Assembly: GCA_027625915.1 (NCBI GenBank)
Contig: JANTQA010000032.1
Coordinates: 15,392,001 to 15,456,000 of the forward strand
DNA: 64,000 nt
Reading direction: 5' to 3'
DNA from: Anaeramoeba flamelloides
Taxonomy: Eukaryota > Metamonada > Anaeramoebidae
Under the pieces are notes generated by a model. It did not search any database. It saw nothing but the letters and a program-made list of their open reading frames with translations, and was not told the DNA's origin. Both the position numbers and the translations under genes were made by a program. Below are positions 46,606 to 57,545 of this stretch, one piece after another. How positions within the stretch are numbered: the stretch's first letter is position 1; every line of letters starts with the position of its first letter.

Positions 46606-47638
46606 AATATTAACATTTGAAAAATAACAAGTAGTTACTTACCGATATTGGGATACTGAATTACAACATAATGAATAACTTGAAAATAAAAAAAGAAGAA
46701 AAAAAAGATTAAAAAATAACAAGAGTATAATAATAAATACAAGAAAAAGAGAAATTACAACAATTTTACTACATCTTCCGAAATGAACAATATATACAAT
46801 AATCAAACTATTAAATCAACTAAAAATTAACATGATAGTTAGTATTTTGGGTTTTGATAATTGAAAGATAACATTCCTTATTTATTTATTATTTTTTACC
46901 AATTTCTTATTATTAAACCTCTACAAACCTTAATTGTTCTTTCTTTTGTTTTTCTGTATTATTTGTCATTTTTTTTTTGTGTACTTTTTTACCATAAAAA
47001 AACAATTGAGTGTTTCACCCATATTGAATAATCTTCAAATCTATGATTATCTAATTGTATTTCTTTGTAAAAATTTAAATAAAGTTTCATCTTGAAGGTG
47101 ATTTCCACTTCTTCAGTGATAATGACCATTCATTCATAATTTTTTCTCAATTCATCACAATTTTTTAATAAATCAAATACTTCAAAACCCATTATTTATT
47201 TCACAAATATTCTAAGAAAAAAAGAAAATCATCTTTCAATATAAAAATAAAAAACGCTTAAATGACATATTTATATTCATTTTAGATTACAAATATGTTG
47301 ATAATTAAAACTAAAATTTAAAATTGTTTACACATCTTAAATAGCTAAAAGAATGAAAATTATTGAATTTCATTCAATTTGGGAATACTTTTATGTAAAT
47401 AGAAAAATGATATTCAATCTATAAAACAAGATAATATAAAAATGAAAAAAAGTTTTTCAAAAAAATAAATAGTTTTAAATTTGATCTTAATTTTTTTTTC
47501 AATGATGGGTATTAGTTTTAAAGTTGAGTTATTTGAAATTGTCAAACTCAAACAACATCATTTAACATATAAAATCTTTATCGAACAATAATTACTACTA
47601 GAACGAACAACAAATTTACCAATAAATTTTTTTGGGAG
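46606..47638. other. AT-rich gene-free stretch
   Basis: About 1 kb with no supported gene. Confidence 0.45.
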
Positions 47639-47772
47639 TAAATTCTAAATTATGCCCGTGCTGTAACAAAAAAGTTGATGACATGGACAAAATTATTTGG
47701 GCACGTGAAAAATATGAGATAACCACGAAACACTGGAAAAAACAAATCAACAAAATCAAAATTTTTGACTAA
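47639..47772 (+). CDS. Candidate exon with a CPCC motif
   Basis: After a TTGGGAG acceptor-like site the frame reads NSKLCPCCNKKVDDMDKIIW, then AREKYEITTKHWKKQINKI, and ends at a TAA. The C-x-C-C cluster followed by a charged helix could be half of a zinc-binding fold. It precedes the family L reading frame by only 45 bp on the same strand, and the two might belong to one transcript. No counterpart was seen next to the other family L copy. No family recognised. Confidence 0.4.
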
Positions 47773-47816
47773 ATGATAATAGTCAAAAAAAAAACACACA
47801 TGAATTATTGAGGAAA

Positions 47817-47912
47817 ATGAACATAAAAGAAATCTATGACATTACTAGAGAATATATTCTGACCAATATGACTCAACACCCAATGAGGAAAAAGAATCTC
47901 AAGATAATTTAA
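47817..47912 (+). CDS. Short conserved reading frame of family L, copy 2
   Basis: A 31-residue frame from the ATG at 47817, MNIKEIYDITREYILTNMTQ then HPMRKKNLKII and TAA. Aligned with the minus-strand frame at 6341-6240, about ten of the first 24 codons differ silently and five change the residue. The C-terminal ends have diverged. A short peptide, or the last exon of a larger protein, is possible. Function unknown. Confidence 0.5.
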   Translation: MNIKEIYDITREYILTNMTQHPMRKKNLKII

Positions 47913-48205
47913 AACCTATCAACAAATTCATTTAAACCAGAAAATTTCAAATCTCTCACTACAATTTATTTTAAACCTCTTTATTATTTCCACTCTTCAT
48001 TCTTTTCTTTCTATCATTTTTCACAACTTGTTGATTTTTTATTCTTTCTTGTTTATAGAAAACTAAATTAAGATTCAAATACTTCGAATGACGGTATCTG
48101 TTAGATACTCTTTGAATTAGAAGTCTCAAATTTAGTCACTTCAAAATTCTCTCTTTAACTGATTAGATGAGGTTTCGTCTAACCCTTAACAATAAATCTA
48201 ACACA
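47817..48205 (+). repeat. Family L unit, copy 2
   Basis: Matches the minus strand of 5980-6341. Besides the reading frame, a downstream block at 48108-48150 differs from its partner (6034-6076) at about two positions in 42. The tail TTAAGGGTTAG (complement) is also shared. The block contains an AGTGACTAAATTTGTGACT near-palindrome. No terminal repeats or target duplication were recognised. Confidence 0.75.
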
Positions 48206-48676
48206 TTTTTTTGTTGTATTCTCTCGAAAATCTTTACGCACAGCATTTATTGATTTTTCGAATTAATTTTTTTTTTTGTTTTGTGGGCATATTATGAATG
48301 ATAAATAATTGCTAACATTTCAATTGATTAGCGATTCTAATTTTAGTATTTCCCATCTAATTTATTTTAATGATATTTTTTTTCGATCCAAAATTGAATT
48401 GGGGATTATCTTGAGATCCAATGAGTATATTCGTAAAAATAAATTAAAGTCAATTACTGGGCTCCTGGAAAAAATTTCAAAATCTGAAAATTAAAAATAC
48501 AAAATTTGAAAATCGTCGATGATAATCCAAAATAAAAAAGATTATTTGGTATTTTTTTTGAAATAATTTATTGGAAATAAAATTAATTGTTTGACTATTA
48601 TTGGTGTATTTTCAAAATTTTCTTATAATGTGATCAAAGCAAAATTTAAAAAAATTTAATTTTTATTTGTCAATTA
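48206..48676. other. 3' flank of the membrane-protein gene
   Basis: AT-rich sequence between family L copy 2 and the stop of the minus-strand membrane-protein gene. The open frame at 48309-48494 is not convincing as a gene. Confidence 0.4.
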
Positions 48677-51600
48677 TTATTTTTTATTTTCTGATTTTTC
48701 CGATTCAATTGTAACTTCACCTGATTCATTAACTGAAATAACTTCATCTGGCTCTGAATCCGAAATTTCAACAATAGAATTCTTTAATTCATTTAATTCT
48801 TCTGGTTTTCTACGGCGTATTAAAGGCTCTCTCTTTTTGAATAGAATTTTTTTCTTTGGTTTTTTTTCAATTTTAATGGGGCTTTTTTTTTTTTTTTTTT
48901 TCAAAAGTTTTGGTAAAAACATTAATGAACAAAAGATTAATGGGAACCAACGTTTCAATAACCCATGAGTCGTGTCCACTTTCTTTGCAGTTATTACATA
49001 GCTTACTTCACCATCTATTATAGTGGCAATAAAACTATTATCAGAAATAATAAGCATTTGGACTAAGCCGGATAATTCCTGTTTAGAATAACCGGTCCAT
49101 CGTGAAGATGCTGCCAAAATTCTATCTTGGGTTTCAAAACTAAATGAGATCTGTTCATCGAGCTCACCATTAGTATCCGTAATTGTGCATACACCTGATT
49201 TAGAATCCCCTGTTTCCCTATTCATTTATAAATTTGGTTTATTGGAAATTTCAGTTGATTGTTTTGGTAGAAATTAAATAAAATTTTTAATTTGGATAAT
49301 TTATTTGTGATTTCCATTTCACCCTTTCTTTGCATATTTAATTGTTTGTTTATTTATTTTTTTTTTTTTTATTGGCTATTTCGAAAAATAAAAAATCGAA
49401 TTTTTGAAAAAAATAATCATGACAAAATAACTTTTAGATAATAAAATAATCTAAAGATCATAGAATTTGAACGATCTTATTAAACAACTCTCTCCATTTA
49501 TAAACTTTAATACACAAATCAATTAATGTATTTTTATTTATTTATTTTTTGTTTTTTTTTTTTGGAATTTGAATTTTTTTTTATTCTCCATTTTTTTTTT
49601 TTTTTGTTGTAATTATGTAATTGCTTTCATTTCAATATGGATTTTGTTTGTATGTATCACAGATTATTTTCCATATTGATTTTGTTGATGAAAAGAAAGG
49701 TTCGATTTGGAAAGTGGATAAAACATGTTTTTATTAAAATTTTTCCAAAAAAAATATTAGGTAATTGTTATTTCCAAAATTATTGAATTATTTTTATTTT
49801 GAAAATTATTTTTAATTTGGTATTTTATTTTTAAAATATCAAATTGATATTGATGATTCGTATTTATATACATACGTGAAAGCTTTTGATTTTTTATATC
49901 AATAATTTTTTAAAATAAATATTTGTTTTTTTTCTTTATTTTCTTTTTATTATTATTATTATTATTATTTTGTTTTTTGGTGGTGACTTGCCGATATATT
50001 CGATGAATTTAGCAATACTCTATTATATTTAAAAAAGAAAGGGGGTGGTTTGAGGAAGAAACAGAAATTGGAAAATTGAAACTACTTTTTTCCAAAATCA
50101 AAAAAAACAAACAAACTTAAATATCTTCAATTGTTTATTAAATGAAATTTGTTTAATATTTAAAACATCAAATACACTGAAAGTTTCCTCTACCTTATGT
50201 GCTTAACAGAAAATTATCGCATTTCATGAAAAAAACCTAAATTTATTAAAAAAATTTGGGATATTAATAAACTCTTTTTCAAACAAAAGGGCACACCTCT
50301 CAAATCATAAATACTATTGAATTTGACTGTTCATAAGATAATTTCTTTTTGATGATTTTCATTTTAATTATTCATTTTTTCATTTTTTGTTTTTTTTATT
50401 TATGGATATTGAACAGTTGGAAAATGAAAAAAACAAGACAAAAAGAAATCAATTTGGAAATAATTTGTCAGTATAAAAATGGAAACAGTTTAAGTTTGAT
50501 TTCGAATGAGCTAGATGTAGGAATTAAGAAAGGCCATTGTTGGATTGATAATGGAACAAAGAAAATTGAAAATAAAGAGAAAAAAAAAAACAATTCCAAC
50601 AAAATACCCAGATGAATTGTGGCTTTATCTTGAAAATGAGACTTTAAAGAACAAAAGTTTGACATGTAAAGAATTATCAATAAAATGTATTGAACTTTTT
50701 CCCAATTCACCTTGTTCAACGGTTTTTATTGATTTTATAATTTTTTTTCTTTACAATTTACAAAACGAGATTTCTCATTTCAAATAAAAGGGCACGTCAA
50801 TTTTTAAAATTAAAATATTAATTTTTTATTGCTTTGTTTTAATGAGTTTTAAATATTCAATTGAGTGTTTTTTTTTATGTTTTAAAGAGTTTCTTATCTT
50901 TTAGAATGACACTACAATTAATTTGATTCAATTATGAATAATTCTTGAAATTTTCTGTATACTTTTATTTGAAAAAGAGTTTACAGCATTTTTTTGTGTT
51001 TGTCGAGTGACATTGATTTCTTCAAACAAGTTTTTTTTGTGATCAGAAATAATAAAAAATGAAGAGTCCTTAATGTTGTTTGTTTCGTTCGGATCACAAT
51101 TTTTTTTCAGTTCTCTTTCTAATTTTACAAAGTCTCGAATTTTGAAATTTTCTCATTTTCTTCTGATTTGTCTTATTTGGAACAAAAATTAAGTCATTGC
51201 TATTTTGGTTTCTATTCAAATTAAAAACCATTTTTTGTTTTCTTTTCCTTTTTCTTTTTTAAATAACCTCGAAATTAATTCTTTGTTTTGTATTTTGAAA
51301 AAAAAAAGTAAAATTTGAGAGAAAAGAAAAGAATAAAAAACAATCAATTTGAGAATGGTTCACTTACAATTTAAAAGAAAATTTAGGTGGTGGTAATTGA
51401 ACTTCTTGGTTGTTTTGTAATTCTTTTTCTGTTTCTGTTTCTGTTTCTTCAGATGACTCACTTTCGTTTTCATTGATTGTTCTATATTCACCAAAAAGGA
51501 AAGACTCTTGTTCGTCTTGACTAAAGTCTAAAGATCCAAATTCAAGGTGCTTTGTTATTTTATTACCATCTTCTTGTAAAATTGTTTTTGTAACATCTAA

Positions 51601-51785
51601 TGACCATCCACTAAAAATTGAATTGTTGTTAAAAAAAAATAATTGTTTATTTGCTTTAAGAAGAGATAAAAGGATGGAATAATTTAAAAGTTGTGAGGTT
51701 ACCCAGACAATTTTGTTTTTAAGTCATAGCTATTGCCAAAAACAAAAATTAAACCAACAAATAAAAGAAATAAAGAAAACTTCAT
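48677..51785 (-). CDS. Secretory-pathway membrane protein, 3 exons
   Basis: Exons are 51785-51703, 51610-51368 and 49217-48677. Junctions are both phase 2, with donors GTAACC and GTAAGT and acceptors TTTTTAG and GAATAG, giving 288 residues. The ATG starts a clear signal peptide (MKFSLFLLFVGLIFVF, then GNSYDLKTKLSG). A luminal beta-rich domain follows (GGWSLDVTKTILQ, HLEFGSLDFSQDEQESFLFG, FKLETGDSKSGVCTITD). It is interrupted by an acidic Glu/Thr/Ser linker that includes the short repeat ETETETE. One membrane span (about WFPLIFCSLMFLPKLL) precedes a very basic Lys/Arg segment and an acidic tail ending ESEKSENKK. This fits a type I membrane protein of the ER or secretory system. I do not recognise the family. 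Phase and sequence agree at every junction and no break is seen. Confidence 0.8.
49218..51367 (-). other. Intron 2 of the membrane-protein gene
   Basis: A 2.15 kb phase-2 intron (donor GTAAGT, acceptor GAATAG on the minus strand). It contains a Tc1-like element at 50267-50985 in plus orientation and several T-runs. The first intron of this gene is only 92 bp (51702-51611). Confidence 0.8.
50267..50985 (+). mobile_element. Family N Tc1-like element with transposase relic
   Basis: Inverted ends AAACTCTTTTTCAAACAAAAG and its complement, flanked by TA, about 719 bp. Inside, one frame reads TRQKEINLEIICQYKNGNSL then SLISNELDVGIKKG, a helix-turn-helix pattern typical of Tc1/mariner/pogo transposase N termini. 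A second frame gives PDELWLYLENETLKNKSLTC then KELSIKCIELFP, matching the second DNA-binding helix block. The catalytic domain is absent, so the element is defective. The end sequence is shared with families A and G. Confidence 0.65.
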
Positions 51786-52957
51786 TTATGGAGAAAAATA
51801 AAAAAATGAAAAGTATTTAATTTAAGGGAATAGTATCATCTCAGAGATTCACCTAGAATTGAAGCGGATTGTAATTGAATGTCAATTGTATTTATATTCT
51901 AGAATTCTAATGACTCAAAAAATACATCAAAATCTAGAATAATAAATTAATTCATTTTTTAAGGACTATGTTTGTAATATACCTATTTGTTTCAACACTA
52001 TTTGTTTAAATCTGATTTAAAATGTTAAGAAATGATCTTTAAAATATTCTCTATTTTGGATCAAAAAACCATTTTATGTTATTTTTTTTATGACAAACGA
52101 ACAATAAATTTTGAGATACCCAAAACTCGAACACCTTGTTAAGGAACTTGAAAATGAAAAAAAAAATAATCACTATTTTTTAACATTTGAAAAAACTTCT
52201 CAATAAAAAACTTTTAAAGCAAATGATCATCATGTCAATATTTTTTGATCATCGAGTTACTTTGAATTGTTACATTGTCTCCATAAACAATTAATCGGTT
52301 CCAGCCCTACGGCAAAAAATCACAAGATATAGAAATTGGTTGTCCTATCAAAAAATTGTGTTTTTTTGAAATAGAAAATTCAAATTAGATCCAATCACAA
52401 GTTAAAAATTTCAACTTCTCTTACTTTATTATTGTAATTTTTTTTTTCTAAAAATGAAATAACAAAAATTAAATTTTCCTAAAGAATTGAAATAATAGAA
52501 AACTATGAAAATTTGAAAGTATTTTTCGATTATTCTTTTTTGTTTTGTAAAATCCTGAGATTTTAATAATTTTGGAAATTGAAGTTCCAAATCAGTGTAA
52601 ATTTTTTTAATGAATTTTTTTGTCAATTTCCAAAACAAAAAAATGGATAACTTATTTTTAATTCGAGTATTATAATTTCTATTGTTTATGATGAGCTTTA
52701 ATAACCCTTTTACAGTTTGATCTACAAAATAAAATTTCAGAATAGATATTCAATTTCAGTGTCTTATAAATTTCTATGGTAGGGCTGGAACTACTACATT
52801 AATTATAAGAAGGTGAAATGATTTGATCTTATTTTTTTTTTTGGTTTATCTTTGTTTTTCATTGAATTACATTCCCAAGCCATGTATAATGCGGGGGTAT
52901 CTCTTCGGATTGTTTTTGGATATACATAATCGGTGTCTGGGTACTGTACATTTTTTA
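51786..52957. other. 5' flank of the membrane-protein gene
   Basis: About 1.2 kb with no supported gene. The minus-strand frames at 52429-52638 and 52803-52991 lack support. The words GGTTCCAGCCCTACGGC (52300) and GGTAGGGCTGGAACTACT (52780) are partly complementary, which hints at another 0.5 kb inverted-repeat element here, about 52290-52800. Confidence 0.4.
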
Positions 52958-53153
52958 CAGTCATTTCTACTTTTATAACACAAATTTTCAACTCGATTTA
53001 ATACACAAAAAAATTATCAAATTAAGGGACAAAATCCAAATTCTAAAAAAATAATTGGTGAGAAAAAATATTCCAAAAAATGTACTTTAATATGAGATAT
53101 TTATGTGCCTTAAATCAAGTTTAAATAGTGTTTCTTTAAAGTCGAATTGGCTG
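52958..53153. mobile_element. Family D palindromic MITE, copy 5 (diverged)
   Basis: A 196 bp inverted repeat starting CAGTCATTTCTACTTTTATA, flanked by TA. It is clearly older than the other four by the number of differences between its arms. Confidence 0.8.
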
Positions 53154-54706
53154 TAGTGCTTTTTTGATAAAAATTTTTTACAAATTAAATTGTAAAATTA
53201 AACTTGAAAGTTTCAAAAAGCTAAAAAGTTTATTGGGTGGTTCTTTTCTGGGATTCAGGTGTCGTGGAGTTCAAGGAATATATATAAATTCACATTCATA
53301 TTTTCAGGGGTGAAAATTTAACAATGGGTAAACAATCTTGTTTTCAAATTTCCCTGTAAATTTTTCAAAATTTCTGAAAGTTTTTGGATTAATTTATGGT
53401 TTTGTAAAAATTTAAAAAAAACTCAAAATGAAAAAGTATTTCATTTTCTGTGGAACTTTTAAACGGATGAAAATAATTACAAAAAATGGTATTGAATTAA
53501 TAGAGGTTTTGATGATAACATATATTATCATGATATTAACAATAAAATCGCAATAGTATTAAAAAATCGCGATTAGTTCAACTTTATCGCAAGGATCAAC
53601 ATTATTGTGATATTCAACATTATCACGAAAAAATGTAAAATTATTTTTTTGAGATTACCTTAAAAAAATCTCTTGACTTTAACAAAGCCTTGAGACTTTT
53701 ACAACACTTTACCCTTTAATAAATGTTTGGAAGTGTTTGTAAGGGTTCTGAACTGTCTTCAAGTGTTTGAAAGTTTTGAAAGACGTGAAAACTTTTCTAA
53801 AGGGAATGAGTTTGGTTTGTAGTGGAAAAAAAATTTTTTCTTTTCATTTTTTTCAAAAAAATATAAAATCTCAAACAAATTTTATGATCAAACTAATAAT
53901 TACCCTTTCCAACAATACATTTGAATATAAAATAGATGTGTTTTCTTACAATCGAGTTGTTACCTTCACAATTTTAAATAGCAAAAAAGAATAAAGAATA
54001 ATTTTCCTTCTTATGGTGATTGATCAAACAAAAACCTCTAAGCTCTAATTGTGTTTTTAGTCCAAAACAAAGATGCTCAAAGAAGAAAAAGAATAAGAAG
54101 ACAACAATTCTATAAAAAATCTTAATAATTGGTGATCATCTGACAAGGATGTTGTGAAAACCTTTGAAAAGTTTATCAACCCCTTTTAGCTTTCTGAGAG
54201 ATTGAAAATATTTTAACCCAAGAAAACATTCTTTAAAAAACAGACAAAGGGTTGGTTGTTTTAGAAGGTCTTTTATTCAACTCAATTTACAACCCAATGA
54301 TTAACTAAAAAAATAGTTATTTCTCTTTATTTCTTATTGTTGTTGATCTTAAAGGATCGATAGGTTTGTCAACCAAACCAAACGAAAGTACAATAAAACT
54401 CTTTGATCTGATACTTGATCGGATCAAGTATCTTTTTTGTTGTTTTTTCAAAGAAGGACTTTTTTTCACCTAATCTATTTTTTGATTAAAAATTTTTTTT
54501 ATAAAATATTTGTCAATTAGCCCAAAAACCCATCAACTATTAAGGATTATCTAAAAAAAGACCATTATTGCCTTCACATGGATTAATACATGAGTGAAAT
54601 GTGTTCTTTAGGTCTTGATAACCAGAATAAAGATTAAATTTCAAAAATCTAGGAATTGGTAATTTTGATAGATCAGTTTCTTATTAGCAAACTTATTACT
54701 GAAAAC

Positions 54707-54802
54707 CACAACCGAACCATGATCGTTCTAACTTTCATTTTTCAGAGCTATAAATCGATTGCAGGACAATAATTCAATTAGAACGATCATGGTTGGGTTG
54801 TG
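54707..54802. repeat. 96 bp hairpin
   Basis: Arms CACAACCGAACCATGATCGT and ACGATCATGGTTGGGTTGTG pair with one mismatch. They extend inward by TCTAA / TTAGA, and the loop is 46 bp. It lies inside the family O element and might be a small nested transposon. Confidence 0.85.
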
Positions 54803-55108
54803 TACATTAAATTTATCGAAATGCAAATTTTTCTTTGTCATTTTAAAAATAATTTAAAATGAAAAGGGGAAAAGTTAGAAGTGATTTGTTTTTTATTTGC
54901 CATTCATTCTCATTATTTGTTTTTCACAAAATATGAAAAAGATTTTTTTTATTTTTTTTTTTTTCTAATTTTTTTGATCTTTTTTGTAAACAATTTTCTA
55001 TGTGTGCTTTTCGACAAAAAAAACACTTTTTTATTGGAAACGCTGGAATTAAATATTGTCAATTTGGCTTCAAAAAGAAAAAAAAAATTCTTTTTCATTT
55101 TTTAGAGG

Positions 55109-55267
55109 TTGCCAAAAATTAGCTGTGCTGAAAAAATGACAAAAGAATTTTATAATTCAAAAAATGTTTTTGCCTTTGAAAAATTGCAAAAAAATTGTGA
55201 TAAAGTGTGCATTTTAGGTTTCTGGTTTATTGAAAAAGATAAAGAGTCTAAAACTGTGATGTTTTAA
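55109..55267 (+). pseudogene. Coding-like stretch inside family O
   Basis: The frame reads LPKISCAEKMTKEFYNSKNV, then FAFEKLQKNCDKVCILGF and WFIEKDKESKTVMF, before a TAA. It follows a TTTTTAG acceptor-like site. It could be a piece of the element's own protein or of a captured gene. No motif is recognised. The Phe-rich frame just upstream (54881-55105) is probably not part of it. Confidence 0.35.
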
Positions 55268-55568
55268 CCCACATTACCCCAGAAATGGCCTTTTTTTAGA
55301 TAGTCCTTAAATCGCGATTACTTTTTAATCACGATATTTTGGCATGTATCGTGATTTTATAGAATATTGCGATAATATTATATATTGCTATTTTCTGAAA
55401 AAAAATGTGATTTGATAGATATTATCGCGATTTGATGGAAATTATCGTGATTTTTGTAACTTTATCGTGAATATAAGCATGTTATAATCAAAACATCTAA
55501 TATATATATATATATATATATATTGTATCAAAAAATATTATCTGTTTTCATATTATGCGATATATATA

Positions 55569-56070
55569 AACTCCATTTTACTCAAAGGAGAGCAGCCAAA
55601 AATGAAAAATTTTAGTGTATTTTTAAAAATCAACCAACTTGGATTGTTTAGAAATACAAGAAATAATAAAATTCATATTAGAGTTCATAACCATAAAAGA
55701 AAAGCCTGAACAAACTTTAAATTTCAAAAAAAAAAAAAATTTTTTAAAAAAAAATTTGTGTCATTTCATTGGAACGCCTCGGGGAAAATTCCTTCTGCAA
55801 AATTTTTCAATTTCTTTAGGAAATTAAAAATGTTGGCAATAATATTTTTAAATTGTATGAATTATAAAAGAACATACAACACCTCACTTTTCTTAATGTT
55901 AATTTGGAATTCCAAAAAATGTTTTTTTCAAATTTAATTATTAAATAGGAAAAGAAGAAAGGAGATAAAGAAGAATATATATATATATATATATATAAGC
56001 AAAATAAAAAATGAGAAATTAAAATTTACAAAATGAGAATAAATTATTTTGAATTTTGAGGAGAAAATTG
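55569..56070. mobile_element. Family A MITE, copy 3 (right end lost)
   Basis: The left end AACTCCATTTTACTCAAAGG and the interior (TTGGATTGTTTAGAAATACA, GAAATAATAAA) match 32003-32557. The right terminus is missing and family M sequence follows directly. A TA dinucleotide run replaces the poly-A tract at 55976-55997. Confidence 0.75.
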
Positions 56071-56545
56071 ACTAATTCCCAAATATCTTCAAGAAAATTG
56101 TATTTTAAAAAATCCACTACAATCTTGAGGCAAAAACAGGATTTCTTAGTAAAATTTTTAAATGTCCACAAAACTTTGATTATTATAAAAATCCTTCCTA
56201 AAAAAATACAATTATTTCTTTATCTGCTGAAAATATCAATTTTTTGGTTAACCAAAATTATCATCTCAAAAAAGAAAAAAAAATCTTTGTTATTAATATT
56301 CCTTGATAACAAAGACTTTTTATTGTGTAATAATGATCAAAATGACAATAAATTAGGTAAAAAAAATTGTTTTAATGTGAGAAATAAAATGAATTTAATT
56401 GTTTTCTTTTTCAGAATAAATGGAAAAAAAAAAATTGATCTGACAAAACTAATTTTCTTTTATGACTTTCTTAGTTGATCAGAATTTTTTGACACTTGAC
56501 ATATACAAAATTTGTAAGTAGGTTATAACACCAGGAACATATTTT
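56065..56545. mobile_element. Family M repeat, copy 1
   Basis: Reverse-oriented relative of 31355-31800. The long open frame across it (56056-56478) is Ile/Leu/Lys-rich and not conserved in the other copy, so I do not treat it as a gene. Confidence 0.65.
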
Positions 56546-56964
56546 AAAATTTTTTCTTTCTGCCTTAGAAGAATGATCCCTTAACAAATAATTTGAAAAA
56601 TATATTATATAAATATATGATATTAAGTCAATTAAAATATGGTTTAAAAATATATATCTTTAAAATTGCAACATCGAATCATAAAAATTCCTGGATTAAC
56701 ATAGAAATTACCGAAATATGCAAAATAAACTGAAATGCACCAGTTCTTATACATATAACAGAATTTAACCTTGGAAATTTCGTAATTTCAATTAATAAAA
56801 AGATATTTAATTTAAAAATAAATTAAACAAATTATCTATGTCTTGACTGGAAAAATTAATAAAATTTAACTAAAGAATTAAATATTAAAATAAATTGGAA
56901 TTCAAAGAATTTTAAACTCCTTAAAAACTAAATTTAGAATTATAATTTTACAGAGTTGTTGGAT
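56546..56964. other. AT-rich gene-free stretch
   Basis: No supported gene or repeat. Confidence 0.45.
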
Positions 56965-57545
56965 TCCATAGGCTAGAAGTGCCGTTGAGTTTTTTTTAAT
57001 TTGAGAAATAAAACAAAATTTTATAAATTTTCTTTTTATTTCTTAAATTAAAAAAAACCCGCCTTTAGATTTTCTTGGGTTTTCTATTTATTTGGAAAAT
57101 CGATAGATTTTCATTGGGTTTTTTTTTACTTTAGAAATAAAAAAGAAAACCTCAAAAAAACTGCTGTTTGTTTATCCAGAATTTAAAATAACTGACCGAA
57201 AGCTTTGATTTTTCTCCATTCTTTTGAATACTGGAAAAGCTAGGTACTTTTCGTTAGGTTTCCCAACATTTAGAAGAATTGGGTAAAATCAAATATTTTA
57301 CTCTATTCTTTTGAATTCTGGAAAACCTAGATACTTTTTGTTAGGTTTTTCAATCATTTAAAGGAATAGAGTAAAATCCAAGATTTTAATCAATTCTTTT
57401 GAATTTTTGAAAACCGCCTTAATATTTTTTTTTTAATTCGGAAATAAAATAGAAAATTAAGGATAATTTTCTCTATTCTTTTAAAGTTTGAATTCCAAAA
57501 CTTAGGTACTTAACAGCGCTCTACGGCACTTGACGTCACTCCACA
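56965..57545. repeat. Family H modular foldback repeat, copy 3
   Basis: Modules shared with the other two copies: CTTTTCGTTAGGTTT, CTATTCTTTTGAATTCTGGA and AAAATCGATAGATTTTC. GC-richer termini occur at both sides: AGAAGTGCCGTTGAG at the left and GCGCTCTACGGCACTTGACG at the right. Confidence 0.75.

Larger units (their letters stand above)
53503..55497. mobile_element. Family O terminal-inverted-repeat element, 2 kb
   Basis: The ends are GAGGTTTTGATGATAACATA at the left and the complement of GATGTTTTGATTATAACATG at the right, both flanked by TA. Inside each end lie many imperfect copies of an ATCACGATAA / ATCGCGATTA word, in mirrored orientation (53520-53640 and 55310-55480). Such subterminal arrays are typical of transposase-binding regions. 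A coding-like stretch lies at 55109-55267. No transposase family could be assigned. Confidence 0.75.

Noticed and set aside
56056-56478. A 140-codon open frame
   Set aside because: It lies inside repeat family M. The related copy at 31355-31800 does not keep the frame, and the composition is Ile/Leu/Lys-driven.
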